NCBI GenBank assembly: GCA_029834535.1
Contig: JAQMWT010000572.1
Coordinates: 62,001 to 126,000, forward strand
DNA from: Chrysophaeum taylorii
Lineage: Eukaryota; Sar; Pelagophyceae; Pelagomonadales; Pelagomonadaceae
Length of the DNA: 64,000 bases
Direction: 5' to 3'
Made by a program: the position numbers and the translations under genes. Below, piece after piece: positions 1-11,006 of the stretch. Position 1 is the first letter of the stretch; each line of letters starts with the position of its first letter. The notes beneath the pieces are model-generated. The model worked only from the letters and a program-made list of their open reading frames with translations. It was not told the DNA's origin and made no database searches.

Positions 1-1
1 C

Positions 2-2078
2 CTCGAGTTCCGCGATCACTTCATCAACGCGCCGCACGCGTCGACGGACCTCTTCGTCCGCGCACCAACGTTCCGCGCTTTGTTTGAGTGGTTTGCGGAG
101 CGTTGCGAGGTCGCGTCTTTCCGCCTCTTGCGTCGACTGCCTTTGACGGCCTATGGGCTCCACAACGACGAGGACTTGCACGTGCGGCCCGAAATCCGGC
201 GGTTTCAGGTGCCTATCTTCGCCGAGGAGGACGAGGCGTTTTTGCTCGCGACACCGTTCGCGTCGCCCCTGAGCCTCGCCGACCGGCTTGGGGTGGACTT
301 TGGGACTCAAAATCCGCTTTTGAGCCACGAAGCCTGGCCGACCGGGTCGTGGGACTACGAGAGAGCGCCCGGCGACCCCCCGTGGTACGACGTCGTCGGC
401 GGCGGGTACGCCGTCGAACGCGACAGGATTGTCGCGTGGATAAACGACTTTGCTCAAAGAAGCGGCAGCGTCTACACGCTGACGCCAGGACGCCTGCACC
501 ATTTCGACACCATGCGGCGCCACACGCTCGTGAATTTGATGCGCGAGCCTCGCATCACGCTGGTCGTCGACCTCGTCGAGAACGAATGGATGCGGCGCGT
601 TATGCCGGCCATCACGAATACGAAGCGCGTCGACGCGGCCACGGATGCCGCCGAGCTCCTTCGGGCGGCGCGATCTATGCGCGATCAGGACGGTGTTTTC
701 CTCAACGACCTCGTAGTCGACCAGACGTTCCCACGCCAGGCGACGCTCACGGGCTCGATCGTCGACGACTCGTCCGCCACGGTCACCGTGGCGCCGCAGC
801 TGTCGGCGGGGTCGCACTGGGGGCTCTATGCGTTCAAGGTGCTGTGCGGCCGCGCTCTAGACGATGTCGCGAGCCACCAGGTTGCCGATATCCCGCAGCT
901 GGCCGACGGCGACTGTTGGTTGTCGTTCGTGCAGCGAGACCTCTCTCGCGCGCGAAAGCTCGGGGATGGCGAGGCGCGGCTCACGCGTCGAGTCAACGCT
1001 GATTTCGACGTGACGCTCGACGCTAGGCGGTGCGAAAACGAGACACGGTGCGCCCTGGAACTCACCATCTTCGACTCCGAGGGCATCGCGCTCACTCCGA
1101 CCGTTTCCTCGACTGCCTATCTCCGAAAGACGTCGTCGTCGTCGTCGTCGTTTATCGACCCCGACCTCGCATCGCGACTTTCGCGGCTGAGCTTTTCGTT
1201 TTCGCACGGCGCCGCGCCCAACTTCCTCGGCACAGGCCTCGTCTACTACGCGCTGTGTTACGCGCAGCGCGCGACCCTGGCCGTCGTTCTCGGCTCGGGA
1301 GGCGGGTTCGCGCCCGGTCTGATCCGCCAAGCGCAACGCGACGCGGCGATCGGAGACGTCTCGAGAACCGTGTTGGTGGATGCCAACGTCGCGCGCGGTC
1401 CTTGGGGCTCGCCGGACTACCTAGATTCGCCGCCAAACAGCGCTCTCCACCAGCTTTACCCCGAAATCGAGATCGTCGTCTCGACGACAGACGGGGCGCT
1501 CGGCATGTTTCGGGACATCGACTTGCTTTTGATCGACGCCGACCATTCCCATGGCCAGTCCCTCAAGGATGCTCTCGGGTGGCTCCCGTTGCTTAAGCCG
1601 ACGGGCGTCGCCGTGCTCCACGACACGGGCGGCGCCGCTTACGGCTGTTCCAAGACGCCGCGGGATCTCCGGGGCCGCGGCTACGACGTGGTTAACTTGG
1701 CCGACTCAAACTGGGGAAGTGGTTTGGCAATCGTCCGACTCGCCCTCGACAATCCCGTGGTCCTCGAGGCGAGCCTCGGCACCGGAAACGCCGACGAGAT
1801 ATACGCGGAAGCCGCAACCCTCGCCGCGGCGCGTGATAGGGCGTTCGATATCTGCGCGCGCCGGGGCGTCCAGCCGCGCGCCGCTTGCGCCGAGAACCTC
1901 CTCCGCTCCGCCGAACTTCCCCAGCGCCAAGACGACGACCACGACGACGACAAAGTAACGCGCATCGCCGCTCTCCTCGCGCAACGCGCGCAAATCGATC
2001 GCGACCTCGTCGCCGCCGGCGCCGATCCCGCCGACATCGCGGCCACCACCACCACCACTAGTTTATCCGGAGGGCGTC

Positions 2079-2109
<31 letters not shown>

Positions 2110-2122
2110 ACGAATGAGGTAG
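2..2122 (+). CDS. Aspartyl/asparaginyl beta-hydroxylase-like plus class I methyltransferase protein (5' end outside window)
   Basis: The reading frame is open to the left edge, so the N-terminus is missing. Numbering from the TTG at position 80, residues about 25-190 resemble the Asp/Asn beta-hydroxylase fold: an HND (HxD) near residue 28, RRFQVPI, then HHFDTMRRHTLVN followed by RITLVVDL. Residues about 395-560 resemble a Methyltransf_24/CmcI-type SAM methyltransferase, with a VVLGSGGG motif near residue 400, LLLIDADHSHGQS, and an LKPTGVAVLHD strand. The 200 residues between are unrecognised. The C-terminus ends in a poly-Asp tract encoded by a (GAC)n run. The neighbouring genes encode a GT31-like enzyme and a sulfotransferase/glycosyltransferase protein, so a role in modifying secreted proteins or glycans is plausible (inference). 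The stop lies 6 bp from the stop of the convergent next gene. Confidence 0.7.
2079..2109. repeat. (ACG/GAC)n trinucleotide repeat in coding 3' end
   Basis: A perfect trinucleotide run of about ten units just before the stop codon of the upstream gene. It is translated as poly-Asp. Similar runs recur in other genes of the window, for example poly-Asp in the PDK1 linker. Confidence 0.9.
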
Positions 2123-2128
2123 GTAGTA

Positions 2129-3340
2129 TCAAGAAGAGAGAACGGCGTCGTCGTCGCGCGGGCAGAAGAGGAGGCGGTGGGCCATGAGGGCGAGGTCATC
2201 CTGGGCAACCCGACAGTCGGCGGGCGCGAGGTTGAGGTGGTTGCAGAATGTGGCGTCGTGGAGCGCGACCCGGAGTGCGGCGCACGTCGGGACGCGGAGG
2301 TACCAGTTCCTGGCGTCGACGCGGAGGGTGTAGGTGAAGGGCGTGGGGAGTTTTTCCGCGGAATCACACTCGACGCGGGGGAGCGCGCACCCGAAAAATG
2401 AGTTGAGGCGGTCGTAGTCGCGGCGGTGCATCGCGTCGAAAAACGTGGAAACGTCGAGGTTTTGAGCGGCCTTGTCGAGGCCGTGGAGGTCGACGACGAT
2501 CGAGGTATCTGATACGGGGTATGCCGGGGTGTGGTCGGACCTGTGGTCGAGGCCGACGAGTACGTGGAATCTTCTGTCGTGGACGCGCTGGTATGCGTAG
2601 GGCAAAATGACGAGGCCGAAGAAGACGTCGTCGATGACGCGTCTGTCCTTGAGGCACCCCCCCGGAAGGAGAAGAGCGTCTTCAATACCGTCGCAGGTGT
2701 CGCCAAATTCAAAGGGAACCGTCTCGTGCGCCGCGACGACGGCGTGGACGAGGTCGACGGTGGCGACGAAGCCGTAGCCGACGGGGAAGGGCCAATCGCC
2801 GTATTCGCCGTGGCGCATGAAATAGCCCCACACGAAGGTCGGTTGGAGCGCGACGCGGCGCGGGGGCGCCCTCGTCCCCAGAGGCTGGGTCATCGCGTGG
2901 CCGGCCGCCAACTCGGCTGCGAGGCGGTCGACGAAGACGAAAGCGTCGTCGTCAATTCTCGCGACGTGCGTCGCGTCCGGCCAGAGCCTCGTCGAAAGGC
3001 CGAGCGCGAGCACGAGCTTGGCCGAGCAGTTGGCAGGGGCGTCGACGACCGGCACTACCGCGATGTCCTCGGCCTCGACGACCGTTGCCTCGCCGACGAC
3101 GAACCTCACGCCGACGCTTCCGATCGACAGCGCAGTGCGACACCAGGTCCGCCGGGCGGCGTCGCGCCGGTCGACGCTCGCGGGCCGCGACGGCACGAGA
3201 ACCCCGATCCGCACGATCGACGCGGATGCGAAGCTCAGCGGGCAGCACGGTGGTGGTGGTGGTGGTGGTGTTGCTTTGGCGGCGACGACGACGACGACGG
3301 GCGCTAACCATAATGACAAGGCCGAAAAGAAGAAGAACAT
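2129..3340 (-). CDS. GT31-family beta-1,3-galactosyltransferase-like type II membrane protein
   Basis: This 403-residue protein starts with an uncleaved signal-anchor (MFFFFSALSLWLAP plus a Val run), followed by a short Pro-rich stem, as in Golgi glycosyltransferases. Family 31 landmarks are in order: RRDAARRTWC (about 58-67), a DxD-type IDDDAFVFVD metal-binding motif (about 128), GYGFVATVD, and the acidic VIDDVFFG that corresponds to the family's EDVxxG block. The donor sugar cannot be read from the sequence; galactose is the family default. The gene converges on the hydroxylase/methyltransferase gene and is divergent from the large sulfotransferase/glycosyltransferase gene, with only 88 bp between the start codons, suggesting a shared promoter. 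Confidence 0.75.
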   Translation of the reverse strand: MFFFFSALSLWLAPVVVVVAAKATPPPPPPPCCPLSFASASIVRIGVLVPSRPASVDRRDAARRTWCRTALSIGSVGVRFVVGEATVVEAEDIAVVPVVDAPANCSAKLVLALGLSTRLWPDATHVARIDDDAFVFVDRLAAELAAGHAMTQPLGTRAPPRRVALQPTFVWGYFMRHGEYGDWPFPVGYGFVATVDLVHAVVAAHETVPFEFGDTCDGIEDALLLPGGCLKDRRVIDDVFFGLVILPYAYQRVHDRRFHVLVGLDHRSDHTPAYPVSDTSIVVDLHGLDKAAQNLDVSTFFDAMHRRDYDRLNSFFGCALPRVECDSAEKLPTPFTYTLRVDARNWYLRVPTCAALRVALHDATFCNHLNLAPADCRVAQDDLALMAHRLLFCPRDDDAVLSS

Positions 3341-3428
3341 GGGAGGAGGGTAAGGGCAAAATTAGTAAGGGGTATTATTCTTCGAAAACGGGAAAGATGG
3401 GATCGCGCGCGACACAATAGGGCATAGA

Positions 3429-6400
3429 ATGCTGCGGCGCAAGGGGGCCGCGCCGCGGAGGGGATGGGCGGTGACGCGGGGGCTGATCGTGGTCGCGGTC
3501 GCGATCAACGGCGTGATGCTGTTGATGGTGCACAAGCGCGGTTCTCACCTTGGAGACGCCGGCGGGCCGCCGACGCTCGCCCCGCCGTCGAGTCCGGTGG
3601 CGGTCGTGATGGACTTCTGGGCGAGCCACCGGCGATCGGTGTCGTACGCGCGATTCGACGCGCCGATGCGATCGGCGTCCGACGAGCGGCACGCGGCGGC
3701 GGTCGCGGCGATGCGGGGGACGGGGATGCGGTGCGTCGAATCGACGTCGAGCTTCCGCGGGACGCGAGTCTTGGTGACGGGTTTGTCGCGGAGCGGGTCG
3801 ACGTGGCAGTACAACGCCGTGAAGAAGATCTTGGAGCGGGCCGTCGGGGCGGCGCGCGACGCGCAGCGGCTCGAGCCGCCGGACGGGGACTGGGCGGTGC
3901 GGTCGGCGCACGCGGACGCCGATTCTGAGAAGTTCGATGCGTGTCTCGAGGGCCGGGTATGCGTGCTGAAGACCCACATCTTCGTCCCGCGGCTCCTGCT
4001 GCGCGTGGACGTGGTGTTGTCGAGCCACCGCGACGTGCGCGACGTGGTGTTGTCGTCGATGCTCATGTTTGGCGCGTGCTACGCGCCGATCGGCGAGACG
4101 CGAACGCAGAGGTCGCACGGCGTCGCGCCGCGATTTCAGCAGTACGCGCACTGGGCCCCCTACGTCTGCTACGACATGACCTACGAGGTGATGATGGCGA
4201 ATCGCACGGCCGAGGTCCAGAGGCTCGCGCGCGCCGCGCTCCGCGCGACCACCACCACCGCCGGAAACAGCTTTTTGGCGCGGCTCGCGGCTCGCGTCGA
4301 CCCGGCGGCCGTCGTCTCGGACGTCGAGGCGTTGTCGTCGCGGCGGCCCGAGTCCTGCGTCGGGTCGTCGAATAAGCGGACGGGCCGGGGGGCGCCCCGG
4401 GAGTGCTGGGACACCAAGTCCGGCTTCGCGCGGAGCCACGTCCACGAGTCAACGTCTAAACCCATGGCGTGGACGCGACGCGTCGTCCTCGACGAGGTCC
4501 AGCGCCGCGTCCCGACCTGCGACGTCTTCATCTCGCTCCGCCGGGTCGTCCAAGGGTTTGGGGGTTGGCTGGTCGCGCACGGCTACGCGATCAAGCCGCC
4601 CCACCTCGACGCGGCCGAGTCGCGGCGCCGCGACGCCGACTTTTTGCGCAGCTTGCCCTCGGACAACAACAACAACAACAACAACAACAAAGAGTCCGAA
4701 ACGACGAAGAACGCGCCTGAAGAAGAGGAGGAGGAGGAGGAGGGGCCCTCGTGGATCAAGACGGCGGTACAGCAAAATCCGCCGAGGCGCCGGCTGTTAG
4801 GCGCGGGGGATAGTAGAGTAGAGGAAGGAAACTCGTTTGTCGAGAGCCTGCCCGAGGCGGCGCACTTGATGGACCCCGAGCTCCGTCTCGCGCGCGGCGG
4901 CTTCCCGGCGCTCTTCCCGCGGTTCGTCCACGTCGTAAACCCGTTTTCGCGCAGGGGACCGCACCCCACGACGACCGTCGGCGACAAACCGGTGGACGAG
5001 GACGAGATCGCGCACGCGTCGCTCGTGCGAGCCTGGAAGCTCGCGCGATGGTACGGCGTCGACGTGGAGATCGCGGCCGCGTTGCGCGAGGGCGACGCCG
5101 ACCTCGACAATCTCGCGAGCCGGTGGCCGACGCGCCGCGCCTGCGTCTCGGAGAACGGGATCGACACAAAAAACGGAATGCGCCTCCCGGCGCTGCGGGA
5201 CCTCCTCGCGTGCGCGGATGCGAACGACTCGGGCGCGCAGTTCGTCGTCCTAACCAACCCCGACATCCTCGTGCACCACCACTTTTACCTGCGGCTCTAC
5301 CAGCTCGTCCTCGACGAGCGGGTTCCGTTTGGAACAGCTTGGTCGATAACGCGGCGCCAGATCGCCCCCCGGAACTTTGCGGACATCGCCGAGATTCTGG
5401 CGTCGGCGGGCGAACCTCATCTCGGCCACGACACGTTCGTCTTTCCGCGCGCGTGGATCGAGAGGTTGGACGCGGCGACGCTCGTTCCCGGCTTCTCGCC
5501 GTGGGGGGGGGCCTTCCTCACCATGCTCGCCCACGTCGGCCGCGCCGTGGTTTTGGGGGATAAGCGCTGGACGTTCCACCTCGCCGCCGACGGTCCGCCC
5601 GCCTCGCGGGGCGCCGACGAAACTCGCGCCGCCGCCGCCGCCGCCGCTTTAAGAGATCAGCTTCTCGCCAAGCGCGCCGAGGTGTGCGAGAACGCGCCCG
5701 GCACGCTGTTTAACGCGCGCGCTGCGGCCGCCGCGCTCGCCTCGACGCTGGGCGAGGCGACGTCCTCGCGGTGCTGCTGCGCGCTCGACGCCTACAGCGC
5801 CCCGCACGCGACGACCAGAATGCCCGGACCGAATTCGTACCGCGTCCTCGACATGCTCTCGGGGCCAAAAAGACCCCCCGTCAAGCCCCTCGGCCTCCAG
5901 AGCTACGAGTACGTCTGGGACCGCCTGGGCCCGGACATGACGCTCGCGAGGTGCGCCGCGCTCCCGGGCATACAGCTGCTCCCGATCGACGACCTGAGTC
6001 GCGTCGTCAAAAAATGGTGCCAAAAGCGCGGCGTCGCGTGTCCCGGGACACCCGCAAATTCCAAGCGGCCGCGCACCACGGACTGCGCGCGCAGCGACGC
6101 CCGACCCACCTTTGAGGCCGAGCTCGCCGACGGCGTCGCCACCCGCGGCGACCCGCTCACGGCCCTCGTCGTCTACGAGAAGCTCCCGACTCCCTTCGAG
6201 GGCGGCCACGTCCGCGTCCGCCAGCTCCTCTCGTGGCTCTGTTACCAGGGCCACCGCGTCTTGCTCGTCCACCGCGACGCGTCTAATTCCCACCAGGGCA
6301 GATTTCTTAATGTCGTCGAAAATGGCACGCTCCAACAACCGGGCGAGTTTTTCCTCCCGCTCCCGGTCGACGTCGGCGTCCCGGGGTGCTCGTTCGACAA

Positions 6401-7961
6401 CCTCGCCGTCTTCGCGGTCGACGAGACGATGCGAGCGATGACGGCCCGCGAGCTCGCGCGCCAGCGCGTCGACATCGCCTTCGTCACCGTCTGGTTCTAC
6501 CGCACCGAAGCCCAGCCCATACCGGCCGTCGCGCTTCCCGTGCTTTCCAAGCTCTCGCGCCTCCGTCAGCGCAAGATCAAGGTCGCGCTGGTGTCGGACG
6601 ACGTGCAGTACGAGCGCGCCTTGGCCGTCGGCAAGAGCCGCGGCGACGACCCCGACTACTGGCGCAAAGTGAGACACCAAGAGATGGAGTTCTACTCGGA
6701 CCCGACCGTCGACATCGTCTTGGCCATTTCGGACGACGACAAGGACGCCTTCGCCGAACTTCAGCGCCTGCGGCGGAGACTCAAAAACGACGAAAAACGA
6801 AGAAGAAGTATTCTCGGCGGCAGGGACTGGATCACCAACAACAACGCGAGCGACTGGCGACGACGAAAACGGCGGCAGCTCGCGACCCCGCCGGAGATCG
6901 GCGTCTTGCCGTATGTCGCGCGCGTCGACGGAGGCACGACCAACCAGGGCTGGGAGGCGCACGCGCGATCGGGCCCGCGGCGCAAGGACCTCGTCTTCGT
7001 GGGCGGCGGCACCTTCTCGAATCGCGCGGCCGTGCGCTGGCTCGTGCGCGCGGCGCTCCCCGCCGTCGCCGCGCTCCCCGACGAGGACGGCGGCTGCCCG
7101 GAGCTGCGCCGAGCTCGCCTCGTCCTCGTCGGGACGGCCGCCTGGGCCGAAGAGGCCAAAAAGGCCTGCACCGAAGCTCGCGAGCAGCGCAAGGTCTCGC
7201 TCGTCGACCTCCTCTGCGACCCCGCGGCCAAGAGGACGACGGCAAAACGCTTTGGCAAGTGGGAGGCGCCGGGCGTCGCCGCGCTCGGCCGCGTCGACAG
7301 CATCAGCCCGATCCTCCGCAAGGCAAAGCTCTTCGTCGCGCCCGCCATCGTCGCCTCGGGCATCTCGACCAAGGTCTGGCTCGCCCTCGAGCACGGTCTT
7401 CCCGTCGCGACGAGCTACGACGGCACGCGCGGTCTTCCGAAGGATGTCCGCGACGACGCCGAGCGCAACGACGCTCCGTGGACGCTCGTCGGGCGGCCGC
7501 CGACCCGCAATTACACGGGGACTCCAAAGGACATCCTCTCGCGCGAGTCCGCCCGGGCCTTTGCGAGGGACGTTTCCCGCGTCTACTGCGACGACGAAAG
7601 GTGGCGACGTCACGCCACTGCCTCGATCGCGCTCGTAAGTCGAAGCCGTCGTCGCTCGAGACCTCATTCCTGCCTTCCTTCCGCAGGCGAAGCGGCTCGA
7701 ATCGCGGGAAGCGTGGAGCGGCGCCGACTCCAAGTGAGTACTTTTCGTCTTTTTCAACACTAACTACACGCCCCCCCCAGACTCGCGGCGCTCTTCGAGG
7801 CCCCGCCCGAGCTGCGGTGTATCGACGACCTCCACGACAAGCGAGCGGGTGCGGGCGACGGCGATCTCCAAGAGTCCCTCCTCGACGAGATCCAGGCGCG
7901 GTTTACCACGATGAACCGCCGCGCCGGTGGATGCCTCGAACTTGCCCGAGCTGGGCTCTGA
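3429..7961 (+). CDS. Giant type II membrane protein: sulfotransferase-like domain plus two glycosyltransferase-like regions
   Basis: Exons 3429-7634, 7687-7733 and 7781-7961, with 52- and 47-nt introns (GTAAGT..CAG, and GTGAGT..CAG with a CTAAC branch-like site). The spliced frame ends at TGA 7959-7961. A signal-anchor sits at residues 18-34. Residues 113-128 (VLVTGLSRSGSTW) match a sulfotransferase 5'-PAPS loop, and SSHRDVRDVVLSS near 198 matches the 3'-phosphate site. A middle region near 600 (FVVLTNPDILVHHHFY) looks like a GT-A type glycosyltransferase. The last 500 residues look like a GT4/GT-B enzyme: LPTPFEGGHVRVRQLL, DLVFVGGGTFSNR, and a donor-site-like ISTKVWLALEHGLPVA. Low-complexity Asn and Glu tracts separate the first two parts. 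Likely Golgi glycan assembly with sulfation (inference). I know of no such three-part fusion. Confidence 0.75.
4662..4744. repeat. (AAC)n and (GAG)n runs inside coding sequence
   Basis: An AAC run (about 4662-4690) encodes poly-Asn and a GAG-rich run (about 4721-4744) encodes poly-Glu. Together they form the linker between the sulfotransferase-like and glycosyltransferase-like parts of the large membrane protein. Confidence 0.85.
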
Positions 7962-8156
7962 CGCGCGGTTTGTGGTGTTGTTGACTATATCTATCGTAGT
8001 AGGCTAGGCTAGGCGAGGCGCGGCGCGGCGCGGCGCTATATATGAGCAAAACTATCGTCGTCGAAGTAGTAAAAGGCGCTAGTCAGTCCTCTAAGAAAGA
8101 CGACGACGACGCTTATCACTCGGACCGCCTGCGTCGAGGATCACATAACCAAACAG

Positions 8157-8643
8157 CTACGCGAAAAAAACAAAGGACGGACTCTTTCGGAAGGCCCAGT
8201 CGACGGCGACGGGCTGGCCGAACAAGTCCTGGCCGCGCATCTCGTCCTGCGAGGATGTCAGCAGCCGCCAAGCATCGTCGTCTCACAATGGCCGCCTCGG
8301 CTTCCGAGCGCTCGGCGTACTCTATCAGCGCGTAGCCTTTGACAAAGCCGGTGCGACGGTCGAGGTTGACGTGGATGTTTTTGACTTGGCCGAACTCGCC
8401 GAACTTGTCGAGGATGTCGTCCTCCTGGGCCTCCTCGTGAACGTTTGTGACAAAAACGATCCAGCCCTCGACCGACTTGAGAGGTCCGCTCTGCTCCTCT
8501 TCGACAGACTCGAACGGACCGCGGCTCACTTCCGACTCCTCGCTTCGCGTCCCGCGGTGCCCGCGACCCTTGAGCTTCCACCCTCGCCGTGGCGGAGGCT
8601 CGCTTACGGGACGGGACGCCTCGCTCGCCTCGTCGGCTTCCAT
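8157..8643 (-). CDS. RBM8A: Exon junction complex core RNA-binding protein Y14/RBM8A
   Basis: Two exons, 8643-8287 and 8246-8157, joined across a 40-nt intron (GTGAGA..GCAG); the product is 148 residues. It has an acidic N-terminus, then one [11 protein letters not shown] (RNP2), [20 protein letters not shown], and KGYALIEY (RNP1), followed after splicing by [15 protein letters not shown], the conserved Y14 C-terminal strand. Y14 pairs with MAGO in the nuclear exon junction complex laid down upstream of splice junctions. The C-terminal RS-type tail of animal Y14 is almost absent. The ATG at 8641-8643 was chosen because the frame upstream lacks similarity. Divergent from the mitochondrial carrier gene, with 94 bp between starts. 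Confidence 0.92.
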
Positions 8644-8737
8644 CGTCTGTCGGGGGTTTAGGGACTTAGTTGTTGCGACCTTGTGGGGAGAGCGAGTCGG
8701 GGGTGTGACCAGCTGTTCCTCGAAAAACCTTCGAAAG
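8644..8737. promoter_or_regulatory. Short bidirectional promoter with telobox-like TTTAGGG
   Basis: Only 94 bp separate the divergent start codons of RBM8A and the mitochondrial carrier. A TTTAGGG element lies at 8657-8663, the telobox core seen in other promoters of this window. No TATA-like box is evident. Confidence 0.4.
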
Positions 8738-9687
8738 ATGGTGCGCTCTCGTTGGTGGTCGTGAAAATCTTGATCTCGTCCGCAGGTTGGAGTCCTCGCC
8801 AACTTGGGCGCTGCGGGCGGTGCCGCGGTGATCACGGTGACTTTCATCCACCCGATCGACACCGTCAAGACGCGCATGCAAGTGTCGGGGACCAAGGGGG
8901 CCAGAAACTACAGCGAGCTCGGCTTGATCGGGACGATATCGACCGTCGGGAGAGAGGAGGGCATTGGGGCCTTTTGGAAGGGCATCCCGGTAAGCCTCTG
9001 GTGGTGAGCCTCCGCGACACGGTCTCGCAGGCAGCGTGGATGCGCGAGGCGTCGTACACGTCGTTCCGACTCGGCCTCTACAAGCCGCTCAAGGTCGCCT
9101 TTGGCGCCGACAAGCCGGACTCGCCATTTATCATGAAGTTCCTTGCCGGCGGCGCCTCGGGCGGCTTGGGCTCGATCGTCGGCAACCCCTTCGACATCCT
9201 CAAGACGAAGATGATGGCTGCCGAGGGCGCCGGCGTCGGCCTCGTCCAAACCACCACCGAGATCTACAAGAACTCGGGCATTCTCGGCTTTTACCGCGGC
9301 ATCGACGCAAACATCCTCCGCGCCATTGTCAATAACGGTACCAAGATGGCTTGCTACGACACGTCCAAGAACGCGATTAAGAAGTACGTCGGCCTCAAGG
9401 AGGGCGTCGCGCTCCAGGGCGCCGCCTCCTTCGTCGCGGGCTTCTTCATGACCTGCACGGTCGCCCCCTTCGACATCTGCCGCACGCGGCTCATGAACCA
9501 GCCCGCCGACAAGCCCAAAATCTACAAGACCATCTTCGACACCTTCTTCAAGATTGCATACAACGAGGGCCCCCTCGCTCTCTGGAAGGGCTTTATCCCT
9601 ATGTGGGCCCGAATCGCTCCGACGACCACCCTCCAGCTCCTCCTTTTTGAGCAGTTCACCAAACTCCTTGGAATCAAGGCGGTCTAA
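8738..9687 (+). CDS. Mitochondrial carrier (SLC25), dicarboxylate/oxoglutarate/UCP-like
   Basis: Modelled as exons 8738-8740 (ATG only), 8786-8989 and 9031-9687, with 45- and 41-nt introns; 287 residues, normal for the family. An in-frame TGA at 8771 and the absence of an in-frame Met force a spliced first exon, so the one-codon exon is inference. The three carrier repeats each show the signature: [20 protein letters not shown] and [11 protein letters not shown]. The [17 protein letters not shown] segment is typical of the oxoglutarate/dicarboxylate/UCP branch. The protein is expected in the mitochondrial inner membrane, exchanging organic anions. The exact substrate is not decidable from sequence alone. 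Confidence 0.88.
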
Positions 9688-10099
9688 ACAACAAGGACGA
9701 CGACGACGACGACGATGACAACGACTCGACAATATCGCAAGACTCGAGTCCTGGTTGGCACTACTTTCGAAGCAAGCGTTTTTCCTCGCCGAGGAGCTTC
9801 CCCCCCCAATTCCATCTTCCGACACGCGCCGCGTGCGTATGCGTGCGCCGTCGCACTCTGCCGCGCTCTCTCTTCGCTGATGTTTTTTGAGCGACCGCGA
9901 AGACGTCTTCGGACAGCGACCAACGGACCACGGCGATCGATCGGCTAGTGATCGAGCATTCCTAGAAGATACCTAGAATCTTTGTGTACGCGATTTTTAG
10001 GCTGCAGAAGAATCATTCCCAGAATACTTTTGGATACACTACAGACGCAAGGAGAGTGGAGAAGATTTCGTCACTTTCCTAGAAGCCTAGCCACGAACG
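9688..10099. other. Intergenic, no supported gene
   Basis: Follows the carrier stop codon. It holds a short GAC-rich run (about 9694-9725) and several CCTAGAA-like words, but no frame with protein-like composition. Confidence 0.5.
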
Positions 10100-11006
10100 C
10101 TATGGTACTACTGTCATCACGCTGGTGGAGTCAGCGGCGACGCAAGGGGTCCAGTTGCTGGAATTTGTTTCCCGAGGTGTTCGTTCCGGCATAACCTTGG
10201 TGGATCTGGCTCGGGAGCTCAGCATACGGGATGCGGTTCGTCGTCCCGCAGTACCACGCCAACTCGCTGGTGCTCGGGAGCGCGCAGGTGAAGCGCGTCC
10301 AGGACGCATGCGCGCGCCTCAAGCTCGCAATCGTTCTAGGCTAATGCGAGAAGGCGGCTGGATCGTTATCAGATGCTTGTAGACGCGTCGGGTGCGATCG
10401 TCGCGACCAGTCGCAAGCTCAAACCGACGAGCGTCGAGCGTGCCCGTATTCGGCGAGGGGTCCGGCAACGACATCCGGGTCGATGTGGTCGACGGCTTAG
10501 GACGCGTCGGCATGTTGAATTGCATCTCCAGCCGCTCACGAAGAAGGCGATGTACTCGATGATGAACGAGCAGATCCACATCACGTCGTGGCCCTCGTTT
10601 TCGCTCTATCGAGGCATGGCCTACGCCCTCGGCCCCGAAATCAACACAGCCGTGAACCATGTTTACGCCGCTGAGGGACAGCGTTTCGTACTCGCGTCGA
10701 ATGCGCTCTTCTCTGACGAGATGCTGGAAGTCCTCTGCGACACCCCCGACAAAAAAACCTCATCACATCAGGCGGCGGTTTCTCGCGCATCTTCGGGCCC
10801 GACGGCAGGCCGCTCGCAGACCCGTTCCCGGGAACTGACGGACGAGGGCATTCATACTCAGTGCCGATGCCGACTTTGGCAGGATTTCCATTGCTAAGTC
10901 TGCCGCAGACCCCCGCGGCCATTATTCGCGCCTGGACGTCGCGCGCCTCTGGTTCAATCGCGGTTTGCAGCCTTGCGTCTTTGAAAGTGCCATCCCGCAA
11001 GCCTAG
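10100..11006 (+). pseudogene. Decayed nitrilase-family gene
   Basis: Pieces of a nitrilase/cyanide-hydratase-type carbon-nitrogen hydrolase are spread over all three frames: LVESAATQGVQLL, then FPEVFVPA and PWWIWLGSSAYGMRF in another frame, then LVDASGAIVATSRKLKPTSVER, MNEQIHITSWPSFSLYRGMAYAL (split here as MNEQIHITSW / PSFSLYRGMAYAL), GGGFSRIFGPDGRPLADPFPG, and finally [13 protein letters not shown]...[15 protein letters not shown] to a stop at 11004-11006. Several frame changes and at least one in-frame stop separate the pieces, and the bases that should encode Trp-Glu after the catalytic Cys appear to be missing. None of the breaks has splice-site-like ends, unlike introns elsewhere in the window, so this is a pseudogene rather than an intron-rich gene. 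The order of conserved blocks is intact, implying a full-length ancestor. Confidence 0.8.

Noticed and set aside
5649-7760. 703-residue open frame on the minus strand
   Set aside because: Antisense shadow of the sulfotransferase/glycosyltransferase gene in GC-rich coding sequence; Arg/Asp/Gly-rich with no domain.
6386-7984. 532-residue Arg-rich plus-strand frame
   Set aside because: Shadow of the GT4-like coding region; ends only by chance beyond the true stop.
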